Source: a virus. From it: DNA of 21,457 bases. The notes under the pieces are model-generated. The model worked only from the letters and a program-made list of their open reading frames with translations. It did no database searches and was not told the origin of the DNA. The stretch covers positions 1 to 21,457 of IMG/VR virus record IMGVR_UViG_3300042544_002013; one strand, given 5' to 3'. Every line of letters begins with the position of its first letter. The stretch's first letter is position 1. A program made the position numbers and the translations under genes. Shown here piece by piece: positions 7,248 to 13,602 of this stretch.

Positions 7248-7865
7248 ATGAAAACATCAGTAACAATGGAACGTAAAATGGGTGATTTAATTGTTCATCA
7301 AAGAACACATGACGGAATGTTCAATGCAACAGCCCTCTTAAAGCAATGGAATACTACTAAAAAAACAAGGAAAGATGTTTCGGCATTTCTTAAACTTGAC
7401 GCTACAAAAGAATTTATAACAGCCTTAGAATCAGCCGAAACAAGAAAAGTCGTATCGGTAATTAAGGGTGGGAATAAAAGTCAAGGTACTTGGATGAACC
7501 CTCTTTTATTTATTGATTTTGCCATGTGGATTAACCCTACATTTAAAGTACAAGTATTGAGATTTGTCTATGACGAATTGATAAAAGAAAGGAATGATGC
7601 AGGGGATAATTATAGAGTATTATCTGCTTCGGGAGTTAAGTTAAAAGGATATGATTTTGCGGAAGTTGCAGTTGCCTTGCAATGGATTATATTTAACACA
7701 AGCGGTAAAAACCTAAGACAAATAGCTACACAAGAGCAATTAAAAGAACTTAATGACTTGCAAACCAAATTAGCTTTTGCTATTGATATGGGTTACATTA
7801 CAACATATCCTCAACTACTAGAAGAATTAAGAAAAATTTGGAATAACAAAAATAGAAAGTTTTAA
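7248..7865 (+). CDS. KilA-N domain regulator
   Basis: 205 aa. The KilA-N domain spans about residues 20-110: G-M-F-N-A-T-A-L-L-K-Q-W-N, K-K-T-R-K-D-V-S-A-F-L-K, then G-T-W-M-N-P-L-L-F-I-D-F-A-M-W-I-N-P-T-F and V-L-R-F-V-Y-D-E-L-I. These are the signature blocks of KilA-N DNA-binding domains in phages and large DNA viruses. The C-terminal 90 residues are helical and unassigned. It has its own promoter with repeats upstream, so autoregulation is plausible. The role (repressor, antirepressor or host-takeover factor) cannot be settled. Confidence 0.85.
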   Translation: MKTSVTMERKMGDLIVHQRTHDGMFNATALLKQWNTTKKTRKDVSAFLKLDATKEFITALESAETRKVVSVIKGGNKSQGTWMNPLLFIDFAMWINPTFKVQVLRFVYDELIKERNDAGDNYRVLSASGVKLKGYDFAEVAVALQWIIFNTSGKNLRQIATQEQLKELNDLQTKLAFAIDMGYITTYPQLLEELRKIWNNKNRKF

Positions 7866-7867
7866 TT

Positions 7868-8011
7868 ATGGAAGACAAAAAAAAGAAAAGAGGTCGCCCT
7901 AATATGTACAGCGAACCAACGGTTTCATTACACATAAAAGTACCAAAAAGCCATTATACAAGGCTTAAAACTATTTTAGAATATGAACTAAGTAAATTAC
8001 AAATAACATGA
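7868..8011 (+). CDS. AT-hook/ribbon-helix-helix-like small protein, 47 aa
   Basis: M-E-D-K-K-K-K-R-G-R-P-N: the R-G-R-P core with flanking Lys is an AT-hook minor-groove binding motif. It is followed by V-S-L-H-I-K-V-P-K-S-H-Y and a helix, reminiscent of a ribbon-helix-helix strand and helix. Two nt after the KilA-N gene and overlapping the next gene as ATGA, so likely a DNA-binding partner in the same operon. Confidence 0.6.
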   Translation: MEDKKKKRGRPNMYSEPTVSLHIKVPKSHYTRLKTILEYELSKLQIT

Positions 8012-8175
8012 AAACAGAAACAATCAAAATCGAAATGGACGAAAACTTTCAAAGGCTTGAAGCTAAAAGGTATCGCAGAGAACAACAAGAAGACCAATCT
8101 GATGAAAGAGATTTTATCCGACAAGCACAACAAGATAAAGCTGAAAGAATTGCAGCAGAAAGGGGATTAGACTAA
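8008..8175 (+). CDS. charged helical protein, 55 aa
   Basis: Reading frame overlapping the preceding stop (ATGA). The product is rich in Glu, Gln and Arg (Y-R-R-E-Q-Q-E-D-Q-S-D-E-R-D-F), probably one long amphipathic helix or coiled coil. Family not recognised. Its stop abuts the next ATG. Confidence 0.55.
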   Translation: MKTETIKIEMDENFQRLEAKRYRREQQEDQSDERDFIRQAQQDKAERIAAERGLD

Positions 8176-8244
8176 ATGGTTCTTGGATATACAATATTTA
8201 TCGTTGCTATCATATTATTTATAATGGATAGACTCACAGATTAA
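8176..8244 (+). CDS. single-span membrane micro-protein, 22 aa
   Basis: M-V-L-G-Y-T-I-F-I-V-A-I-I-L-F-I-M-D-R-L: almost entirely one transmembrane helix with a D-R-x-x-D tail. The ATG directly follows the previous TAA. Very short, so only operon position and composition support it. It could be a membrane-acting peptide or a chance frame. Confidence 0.4.
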   Translation: MVLGYTIFIVAIILFIMDRLTD

Positions 8245-8286
8245 TCACATTTTAATTTTAGTAATCATTAAAAAATAATACATTTG
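8241..8286 (+). promoter_or_regulatory. promoter with 17-bp upstream motif, copy 1
   Basis: TTAATCACATTTTAATT (8241-8257) is followed after 21 nt by the -7 element TACATTTG (8279-8286). The same 17 bp, with the same 21-nt gap, occurs before a -7-like element at 12155. Only 4 nt separate the -7 element from the ATG at 8291, so the transcript probably starts at or next to the start codon. Confidence 0.6.
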
Positions 8287-8290
8287 CATT

Positions 8291-8536
8291 ATGGATTTAA
8301 CAAATATAACAAATATAACAGCCGAAGAAGCAAGAGAAATCTTCTCGGAAAGTAAAGAAAACATTTCAATAGATGCTGTTAATCTTCTTATTAAAGAAAC
8401 AGCACCCTTTGCTAATATCGTTATGCTTCAACCATCTCAAACACTAACCGATAGGCATTTAGAAAGTCTAAGAGCAAGAGGTTTTAAAGTGGGGTACACC
8501 GATAGGTATATGATTTCGTGGGGGGGATTAATCTAA
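8291..8536 (+). CDS. hypothetical protein, 81 aa
   Basis: Family not recognised. Acidic, with a repeated N-I-T-N-I-T near the N-terminus and a C-terminal alpha/beta part (L-R-A-R-G-F-K-V-G-Y-T-D-R-Y-M-I-S-W) that resembles the end of a small Rossmann-like domain. First gene of an operon, probably read from a leaderless mRNA. Its stop overlaps the next start (TAATG). Confidence 0.6.
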   Translation: MDLTNITNITAEEAREIFSESKENISIDAVNLLIKETAPFANIVMLQPSQTLTDRHLESLRARGFKVGYTDRYMISWGGLI

Positions 8537-8766
8537 TGAAGACAACCATAAACGATAAGTACAGCAGGTTGATGATTAACGATTCTCGAATAAGAAATCT
8601 TATCGCAGAACTTAATGGAGTTACGCTATTAACAGCTACCAATTGGATAAGAGGTAAAAGCCCAAAGCTAACCGAGTTCGATAATCTTAAACTAATAGCT
8701 ACTTATTATGAGGTAGCCGAAGAAGAACTATTACATCACGAAAAAATTAATACTATAACGCTATGA
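8536..8766 (+). CDS. small helix-turn-helix-like protein, 76 aa
   Basis: The start is set at the ATG overlapping the previous stop rather than a GTG 18 nt upstream in a G-run. The helical pattern R-I-R-N-L-I-A-E-L-N-G-V-T-L-L-T-A-T-N-W-I-R-G-K-S-P-K-L is that of a Cro/C1-type HTH, where the T-x-x-N-W-I-R-G segment would be the recognition helix. Following residues (N-L-K-L-I-A-T-Y-Y-E-V) fit helix 4-5 of such folds. Probably DNA-binding; the regulatory target is unknown. Confidence 0.6.
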   Translation: MKTTINDKYSRLMINDSRIRNLIAELNGVTLLTATNWIRGKSPKLTEFDNLKLIATYYEVAEEELLHHEKINTITL

Positions 8767-9023
8767 ACCTAACAGAAATCGCAATGGCTAACGAAAACTT
8801 AACTACTCTTTTGAATAGTATTCAAGAGAAACAAAATCAAATAGATGATTACTTGATAAGGTGCGAAGAACTTAGAAACCACAAATACGGGGACTTGTAT
8901 AACCATATCCCCGAAATTGTGGCTGAGATAGAAAAAGAAAAAAGAATAATATCTTTTGATAAACGCCAAATCGTAGAAAATATAAAGTACCTATACAGCA
9001 AATTGGAGGTAACAAATGAGTAA
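8763..9023 (+). CDS. coiled-coil protein, 86 aa
   Basis: Two helical stretches with heptad-like hydrophobics (residues 10-40 and 50-80) joined by a short P-containing turn, which looks like an antiparallel coiled-coil hairpin. No enzyme motif. Overlaps both neighbours by a few nt. Confidence 0.6.
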   Translation: MNLTEIAMANENLTTLLNSIQEKQNQIDDYLIRCEELRNHKYGDLYNHIPEIVAEIEKEKRIISFDKRQIVENIKYLYSKLEVTNE

Positions 9024-9231
9024 GCAGACCGCAACTGAATGGTTACATGAAATTGCAAAACAAAGAGAACCTGATAAGTTTGATTGGCAACAAGCCAAAG
9101 AAATGCACAAGCAAGAGATAATAGATGCTTATAGAGATGGCAGGAGCGACCAACAATCTGAAAAACCAAGTAGATTTTATAATAGGTGGGCGGAACTATA
9201 CTACAACGAGCAATACGGAGGTAACAAATGA
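9016..9231 (+). CDS. conserved small phage protein, 71 aa
   Basis: The pattern T-A-T-E-W-L-H-E-I near the N-terminus, Q-A-K-E-M-H-K-Q-E-I-I-D-A-Y-R-D-G-R and a C-terminal Y-Y-N-E-Q-Y-G-G-N is, from general experience, shared by many small proteins of Bacteroidota phages and mobile elements. No function is known to me. Overlaps the next start as ATGA. Confidence 0.65.
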   Translation: MSKQTATEWLHEIAKQREPDKFDWQQAKEMHKQEIIDAYRDGRSDQQSEKPSRFYNRWAELYYNEQYGGNK

Positions 9232-9506
9232 CAATACAAGAACTAATAGACCGCAATTATGCTGCTCAAGTTAAAAGAGGGCAGATAACAATGAAACAAA
9301 CTTTAAATGATTTTCTTAACAAGATAGATGAAGAGGTCAAAGAATTTAAAAATAGCCATACAAACGATGGTTATTTTGAAAATATTGATGACAAAGAACT
9401 AATAGACATCATGCTTGTATGTTTCAGCATGGCTAAACACTTTGGTATTGATTGGCAAAAAGTAATGACCGAGAAAGTAGAATACAACGAAACAAGGGGG
9501 GATTAA
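9228..9506 (+). CDS. MazG-like nucleotide pyrophosphohydrolase
   Basis: 92 aa. Contains the all-alpha NTP-PPase pattern: E35-E36-V-K-E39-F for one metal-binding helix and K-E57-L-I-D60-I-M-L for the second. The spacing is that of the MazG/phosphoribosyl-ATP pyrophosphohydrolase group. Likely hydrolyses NTPs or alarmone-related nucleotides to NMP and PPi, adjusting pools during infection; substrate unproven. Ends a series of overlapping genes and is followed by the second leader element. Confidence 0.7.
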   Translation: MTIQELIDRNYAAQVKRGQITMKQTLNDFLNKIDEEVKEFKNSHTNDGYFENIDDKELIDIMLVCFSMAKHFGIDWQKVMTEKVEYNETRGD

Positions 9507-9544
9507 AATAAATAACTAACATTTGTATTTATTATTTCGGGGGT

Positions 9545-9678
9545 TATATTTGTACCGCAGTTTCTAGATTATGAAAATATTAAAAATAATTCCTCCTTCA
9601 ATACATTGCCAAAGCTTGCATCTACGCAACTCTAGGACTGCCTTTGTATTGTTGGGGGGTTTTTGTTTATATGAATGA
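9545..9678 (+). promoter_or_regulatory. promoter plus structured leader element, copy 2
   Basis: TATATTTG (9545-9552), then after 4 nt GCAGTTTCTAGA (9557-9568), which pairs with TCTAGGACTGC (9631-9641) with one bulged T and one G-T pair. The words ATGAAAATATT, TACATTGCC, CCTTTGTATT and the final G-run plus T-run are shared with copy 1 at 5645. The stem sequence differs completely from copy 1 yet still pairs, i.e. compensatory change. An additional -7-like TAACATTTG lies upstream near 9517-9525. Confidence 0.6.
9571..9678 (+). CDS. leader peptide candidate, 35 aa
   Basis: Reading frame in the second leader element, starting M-K-I-L-K-I-I-P-P-S and containing the 3' stem arm. Its TGA overlaps the downstream gene start as ATGAATGA. 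The counterpart at 5670-5768 has the same start and the same overlap, but the downstream gene is in a different relative frame, so termination-reinitiation rather than frameshifting is the likely link. Confidence 0.4.
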   Translation: MKILKIIPPSIHCQSLHLRNSRTAFVLLGGFCLYE

Positions 9679-10288
9679 GTTTAATAAAAATCAATACGCA
9701 GTTTTAACAGCTTCTATACTTTATAGAAAAGATATAACACCACGCCAAAAGATTTTAGTAGCTATGATTTCTAACATGAGTAATGAAAAAGGATATTGTT
9801 GGGCTTCTAACAAACATTTTTCAGAATGTTTTGACTGCGAAGAGCGAACAATTCAAAGAGATTTACAAGAGTTAGAAGAGAAAAAAATACTTAATCGTGT
9901 AATTAACTTAAATTCAGACGGTTCTGTTAAATTTAGGGCGTTAATAATAATAGAAGCAGGGGTGACACAGATGTCAGGGGGTGGTGACAATCTTGTCAGG
10001 AGGGAGGGTGACACAGATGTCATATATAAAAACAAAGTTTTAAAAACAAATAAGAAAAGGGTAGAATTTACCCCTCCAACTATTGAAGAAGTAACTACTT
10101 ATTTTGTAGAAAAAGGATATAGTAAACATACAGCAGAAACAGCATTCAATTATTATCAAAATTTAGAATGGAAAGATTCTAATAATAAACAAGTAGTTAA
10201 TTGGAAATCAAAAATGATTGCCGTATGGATGAAAGAAGAAAATAAAATAAAATCAGTTGAACCTTTTAAAATTACATTTCCACGATGA
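9671..10288 (+). CDS. HTH replication initiator-like protein
   Basis: 205 aa from the ATG at 9671; an in-frame TTG at 9644 lies inside the leader and is a less likely start. Residues 8-80 form a winged helix pattern of the HTH_36 kind: T-P-R-Q-K-I-L-V-A-M-I-S, N-E-K-G-Y-C-W-A-S-N-K-H-F-S-E, E-R-T-I-Q-R-D-L-Q-E-L-E-E-K. The C-terminal half (about 130-205) with N-Y-Y-x-N-L-E-W and N-W-K-S-K-M-I-A-V-W resembles DnaD/DnaC-like helicase-loader ends. Three TGACA-N4-TGTCA palindromes lie in the middle (residues 98-118). Its stop overlaps the primase-helicase start. This gene order, initiator then helicase, fits a lambda O/P-like replication module. Confidence 0.75.
   Translation: MNEFNKNQYAVLTASILYRKDITPRQKILVAMISNMSNEKGYCWASNKHFSECFDCEERTIQRDLQELEEKKILNRVINLNSDGSVKFRALIIIEAGVTQMSGGGDNLVRREGDTDVIYKNKVLKTNKKRVEFTPPTIEEVTTYFVEKGYSKHTAETAFNYYQNLEWKDSNNKQVVNWKSKMIAVWMKEENKIKSVEPFKITFPR
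9963..10022 (+). repeat. three iteron-like hyphenated palindromes (candidate origin)
   Basis: TGACACAGATGTCA at 9963-9976, TGACAATCTTGTCA at 9985-9998 and TGACACAGATGTCA at 10009-10022: each is TGACA-N4-TGTCA, at 22- and 24-bp spacing, separated by G-rich spacers. An A/T-only stretch with A-runs follows directly (10023-10060). Repeats plus an easily melted region inside an initiator gene is the layout of the lambda origin within gene O. Confidence 0.6.
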
Positions 10289-12120
10289 AAGCATATTCAG
10301 ATTATGGGATAGATATTCCAAATAATAAATATAAAGGGGAGGTAGTTGCTATTTGCCCCGAATGTTCGCACACCCGAAAAAAGAAAAAAGAAAAGTGTTT
10401 AGGTGTAAATTTAGATAAAAAAATATGGCATTGTAATCATTGTGGTTGGAAGGGGGGGTTACCTAATGAGTTTAAAATAGAAACAAAAACTTATATAAAA
10501 CCAATAGCTTCAAACAAAACAGGAGCAAGTGAAAATTTAATTAAATGGTTTGAAAGCAGGGGTATTAATCAAGAAACATTAAACCATTTTAAAATAGTAG
10601 ATAAAAAAGAATGGATGCCTCAAACCCAAAAGGAAGAAAATGTATGTATGTTTCAGTATTTTAGGAATGATGAATTGATAAATATAAAATATAGGGATGG
10701 TGCAAAAAACTTTAAACTACATAAAGACGCTGAATTGATATTTTACAATTTAGATTCTGTTAAAAATTTTGAAGATTGTTATATTGTTGAAGGAGAAATA
10801 GATTGCTTGTCTTTATACCAATGTGGAATATTTAATGTTTTAAGCGTTCCTAATGGAGCAAATTTGAATAGTAATAACCTAACATACATAGAGAATAGTT
10901 ATGACGAAATATCGCATTTAAAAAGGTTTCATATTGCAACCGATAATGATGTTGCAGGTAGAATGCTTAGAGATGCTATTGCTACAAGGTTTGGCAAGGA
11001 GAATTGTGATTTTATAACTTTTAATGATTGTAAGGATGCTAATGATTGTTTGCAAAAATATGGAACAGAAGAAGTTATGGACTGCATATCTAAAAAATAT
11101 CAGTTTCCAATAGAGGGTGCTTTTACGATAGAAGATTTTAATGATGATATTGATGACTTTTATTACAATGGATTGCCCGTTGGAGCTAAAATAGGAGTAG
11201 AAGAAATTGACAAATTAGTTTCATTTCACAAAGGGTATATATCTGTAATTACGGGAATACCCTCACATGGAAAAACAGCAGCACTTGATTATATTATTAC
11301 GAGATTGAATCTAACCGAAAAATGGACAGGAGCTTTTTATTCCCCCGAAAATAAACCTACAAAATTACATTTTAGTAAATTGGCAAGGCTTTATATAGGA
11401 AAGTCTTGGGATGGGTATAATAAAATGACGTATGATGAAATGAGCGATGTTAAAGAATACCTTAATGATAAGTTTTGGTTTATAAAGCCTGAAAAAGATT
11501 TTACATTAGATACAATACTTAGTAGTGTTAAAAGGTTAATTTTATTAAAAGGTATTGATTTTTTTGTTATAGACGCTTGGAATAAATTAGAGCATAAAGA
11601 CGATAGTACGTCTTATGTTGGCAAGGAATTAGATAAATTAGCAGATTTCTGTGAACTTAATAATGTACATTGCTTTTTAGTTGCACATCCTACAAAGATG
11701 AAAAAAGACAAAGATGGAATAAGATTTGAAGTTCCAAGTCTTTATGATATAAGCGGTTCTGCAAATTTTTATAACAAAGCCGATTTGGGTATTTGTATTT
11801 ATAGAAATTTTGACACCAATGTAACAACAATGATAATTCAAAAAATAAAATTTAATCATTGGGGCGAAACGGGAGCTATTGATTTAAAATACCAATTACA
11901 AAACGGAAGATATTATTTAGAAACAAAAGGTTCAGATAATTCATCATGGTTAAAAAGAACACAAAATTTAGGAGTTTTATCTACCGTAACAAAACCAATA
12001 GTAGAGCAGTCTAATTTAAAGGACACGGAAAAATTTTCAAATAAAACCATTAAACCAAGTTTGAAACTTGAATCATTTAATGTTGAGGAAGAATATGATG
12101 ATGATGTTGCTCCTTTTTAA
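10285..12120 (+). CDS. primase-helicase (TOPRIM + DnaB-like)
   Basis: 611 aa, T7 gp4-like. N-terminal zinc ribbon: C24-P-E-C27 and C50-N-H-C53-G-W-K-G-G. TOPRIM core: Y-I-V-E-G-E-I-D (Glu at 169) and A-T-D220-N-D222-V-A-G. Helicase part from about 295: Walker A G-I-P-S-H-G-K-T (324-331), Walker B F-F-V-I-D (426-430), V-A-H468-P-T, and G-S-A-N-F-Y-N-K-A-D near 491-500. The C-terminus Y-D-D-D-V-A-P-F is an acidic tail ending in Phe, as in T7 gp4, where the tail contacts the DNA polymerase. It would unwind DNA and make primers at the phage fork. The ATG overlaps the initiator stop as ATGA. Confidence 0.9.
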   Translation: MKAYSDYGIDIPNNKYKGEVVAICPECSHTRKKKKEKCLGVNLDKKIWHCNHCGWKGGLPNEFKIETKTYIKPIASNKTGASENLIKWFESRGINQETLNHFKIVDKKEWMPQTQKEENVCMFQYFRNDELINIKYRDGAKNFKLHKDAELIFYNLDSVKNFEDCYIVEGEIDCLSLYQCGIFNVLSVPNGANLNSNNLTYIENSYDEISHLKRFHIATDNDVAGRMLRDAIATRFGKENCDFITFNDCKDANDCLQKYGTEEVMDCISKKYQFPIEGAFTIEDFNDDIDDFYYNGLPVGAKIGVEEIDKLVSFHKGYISVITGIPSHGKTAALDYIITRLNLTEKWTGAFYSPENKPTKLHFSKLARLYIGKSWDGYNKMTYDEMSDVKEYLNDKFWFIKPEKDFTLDTILSSVKRLILLKGIDFFVIDAWNKLEHKDDSTSYVGKELDKLADFCELNNVHCFLVAHPTKMKKDKDGIRFEVPSLYDISGSANFYNKADLGICIYRNFDTNVTTMIIQKIKFNHWGETGAIDLKYQLQNGRYYLETKGSDNSSWLKRTQNLGVLSTVTKPIVEQSNLKDTEKFSNKTIKPSLKLESFNVEEEYDDDVAPF

Positions 12121-12162
12121 TCACATTTTAATTAAATAAATCAATAATAAATTAAACATTTG
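12117..12162 (+). promoter_or_regulatory. promoter with 17-bp upstream motif, copy 2
   Basis: TTAATCACATTTTAATT (12117-12133) overlaps the primase-helicase stop. After 21 nt comes AACATTTG (12155-12162), a -7-like element lacking the first T, then 8 nt to the ATG at 12171. Identical motif and spacing to 8241-8286. Confidence 0.5.
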
Positions 12163-12170
12163 TAAAAATT

Positions 12171-12563
12171 ATGGAAAGCAAAGAAGAATTAAGTTTAGCT
12201 ATGCGTAAGCAAGCAGAAAGAATTGACAAGGAATGGGAAGAAAAGGTAAAAGTAATATCCTTTAGCTTCGTAAGGATTCACGCTTTATTGAAAGCTGCGA
12301 AACACGATAGGGATTTCATTTCACAGAATATGCAGTTCTTTAAAACAAGGAATACCGCAAAGAATGTTATGGATGCTTTCCATAAGATTGACTATGTAAT
12401 ACTTATGCTTGATAAAATATACGCTAATAAAAGAGAAGTACCCCCTGAAAAAGCACATCAAGCGGATGAGTTTACCTATAATATTGATGACTTTGTAGAA
12501 CAAACTCTTCGCCCCGAAATAGAAAATCAACTTGTGCAGCTTGGCGAAAAAGTGGGAATGTAA
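12171..12563 (+). CDS. hypothetical helical protein, 130 aa
   Basis: Family not recognised. Predominantly helical with many Lys/Glu and a Phe/Ile-rich core (V-I-S-F-S-F-V-R-I-H-A-L-L-K). No enzyme motif. It has its own promoter. Its TAA stop is part of TAACG at the left edge of the first attC-like site, as is also seen for two cassette genes downstream. It could be a phage gene next to the array entry point or the body of an older cassette; no matching cassette start was found upstream, which favours the first. Confidence 0.6.
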   Translation: MESKEELSLAMRKQAERIDKEWEEKVKVISFSFVRIHALLKAAKHDRDFISQNMQFFKTRNTAKNVMDAFHKIDYVILMLDKIYANKREVPPEKAHQADEFTYNIDDFVEQTLRPEIENQLVQLGEKVGM

Positions 12564-12690
12564 CGGCTGACGCTATACGAAGGCAGGGGTTAAGATGCAC
12601 TCCCTTTCAGCCTACCACAAATGATAAATAGATGCACACCGCTTGTATTAGCAGTTCGCCCCTGCTTTTGTATAGCGTATGTTATAGGCT
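12560..12690 (+). repeat. attC-like site 1
   Basis: Left arm: GTAACG (R''), ACGCTATAC (12570-12578), bulge GAA, GCAGGGG (12583-12589). Right arm: CCCCTGC (12659-12665), TTTT bulge, GTATAGCGT (12670-12678), then GTTATAGGC (R', from 12681). The loop is about 70 nt and contains a GATGCAC direct repeat and a 26-codon frame from ATG 12621 to 12701 that crosses the crossover point. Confidence 0.75.
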
Positions 12691-12701
12691 GTTTTAATTA
12701 A
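12621..12701 (+). CDS. short frame across attC site 1, 26 aa
   Basis: Starts with an ATG in the loop of attC-like site 1, crosses the GTT crossover in the first codon position and stops shortly inside the first cassette. It mimics the start-supplying layout of the other sites, but here the cassette has its own ATG at 12707, so this frame may be only a vestigial leader. Confidence 0.2.
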   Translation: MINRCTPLVLAVRPCFCIAYVIGCFN

Positions 12702-12706
12702 TAAAT

Positions 12707-12940
12707 ATGAAAGGTAAATTAGAATTTAAACAAGAAATTCAAGGAGATAAATTAGTTTATGCAGTGTATTACAACGAAAATAGTTGTGGTATAATAAGAC
12801 CCGAACCTGACAGAGGTGCGTGGTTTAGATGGGGCAAAATTAGTAATTACGACACAACTATTGATGGTTGTAAATTATGGGTAACAGAATTATTTAACGA
12901 CTTGGATGTATTTGTTGAGCGCTGTAAAAATAGCCTATAA
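12707..12940 (+). CDS. cassette A protein, 77 aa
   Basis: Family not recognised. Beta-rich, aromatic (A-V-Y-Y-N-E-N-S, W-F-R-W-G-K-I), soluble. Unlike most neighbours it uses an ATG within its own cassette, 25 nt after the crossover and after stop codons in the incoming frames. Its TAA stop is within the R'' (CCTATAAC) of the next attC-like site. Confidence 0.65.
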   Translation: MKGKLEFKQEIQGDKLVYAVYYNENSCGIIRPEPDRGAWFRWGKISNYDTTIDGCKLWVTELFNDLDVFVERCKNSL

Positions 12941-13067
12941 CGTGATGCAGCTACCCGAAGGAGGGGATTAAACAGTAAAAACTTTAAATTTAGAAACACA
13001 GATGAAAAAAGCACTTAACTTCAATTTTGCACGTCAGCCCCTCTTTTGGGTATATGCTGTTGTGCGT
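12934..13067 (+). repeat. attC-like site 2
   Basis: CCTATAAC (12934-12941), 5-nt spacer, GCAGCTACCC (12947-12956), GAAG bulge, GAGGGG; loop with the next start codon (ATG 13002); CCCCTC (13038-13043), TTTT, GGGTATATGCTG, then GTTGTGCGT from 13059. Confidence 0.75.
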
Positions 13068-13298
13068 AGTTTTTTATACCGTTACGTTGATTGGGAGCGT
13101 ATGTGGTACAACCCTAAATGTAAATTCAAAAAAGGGGATTTAGTCAAAATTAATTGGAAAGCAAAAGTTTATTTCAAAATCGACCTTGTAAAACCGTTGC
13201 CAACACAGCCAATGGTGTTTGATACAATTGATAACGACAATGTTGTTGATATGATTGACGGTGAAACTTGGAACTTATATTGGTTGTGTCGTGCTTAA
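13002..13298 (+). CDS. cassette B protein, 98 aa, start inside attC 2
   Basis: The first 19 codons lie in the loop and right arm of attC-like site 2; the rest is in cassette B. The body contains C-K-F-K-K-G-D-L-V-K-I-N-W, a pattern of small SH3-like beta barrels, and a Trp/Tyr-rich end. Function unknown. The stop is followed by AATT and the next R''. An internal Met at about residue 31 could give a shorter product, so use of the attC start is likely but not forced. Confidence 0.6.
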   Translation: MKKALNFNFARQPLFWVYAVVRSFLYRYVDWERMWYNPKCKFKKGDLVKINWKAKVYFKIDLVKPLPTQPMVFDTIDNDNVVDMIDGETWNLYWLCRA

Positions 13299-13302
13299 AA
13301 TT

Positions 13303-13440
13303 ACGCACAACGTTCCGATTATTTGCGTTCGGTGGGGCGTTACACCACCAAAGATTGTTTAAAAAACTAAAGTTAAAAATATGCAGACAGATTCAAAAAA
13401 GCACGAAAACCCCACTGACGCAAATAATGTGTTATCGCCA
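13303..13440 (+). repeat. attC-like site 3
   Basis: ACGCACAAC (13303-13311), spacer, GATTATTTGC (13317-13326), bulge, GGTGGGG (13331-13337); loop with ATG 13381 and a small internal GGTG/CACC hairpin; CCCCACT (13410-13416), GAC, GCAAATAAT (13420-13428), then GTTATCGCC from 13431. Confidence 0.75.
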
Positions 13441-13599
13441 GTTTTTTCTGAACAAGAAGTCAGAAGTTTGATACAAGCAATTTATTCAGAATTTGCTGAA
13501 ACGAATTGGAAGTATCAGAACACAGAAACATTAAAAGGAATAATTAAAACCGAAGTTGAGCAACATCCGCTTAAACCAGTAAAGATATTCGTCAAGTAA
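13381..13599 (+). CDS. cassette C protein, 72 aa, start inside attC 3
   Basis: About 17 codons from attC-like site 3 precede the body. The body (F-S-E-Q-E-V-R-S-L-I-Q-A-I-Y-S-E-F) is helical and holds no Met, so without the start in the attC loop it could not be translated from an ATG. Family not recognised. Overlaps an alternative frame at 13268-13471 that was rejected. Confidence 0.6.
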   Translation: MQTDSKKHENPTDANNVLSPVFSEQEVRSLIQAIYSEFAETNWKYQNTETLKGIIKTEVEQHPLKPVKIFVK

Positions 13600-13602
13600 A
13601 AT

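Noticed and set aside
8849-9256. Minus-strand frame of 135 codons
   Set aside because: Antisense to three overlapping genes with recognisable or operon-supported products; Cys/Ser/Leu-rich shadow.
9545-9678. Programmed frameshift from the leader frame into the downstream gene
   Set aside because: The two copies place the downstream gene in different relative frames (+2 and +1), so one frameshift mechanism cannot serve both.
12560-12690. Rho-independent terminator or riboswitch after the gene at 12171
   Set aside because: The stem is long and interrupted, lacks a U-run, and shares its layout with six other sites at cassette borders, so attC is the better reading.
13268-13471. Plus-strand frame of 67 codons crossing attC-like site 3
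   Set aside because: It begins inside the cassette B gene in another frame and overlaps the better-supported cassette C frame; its composition (Arg/Leu/Phe-rich) looks like a shadow.
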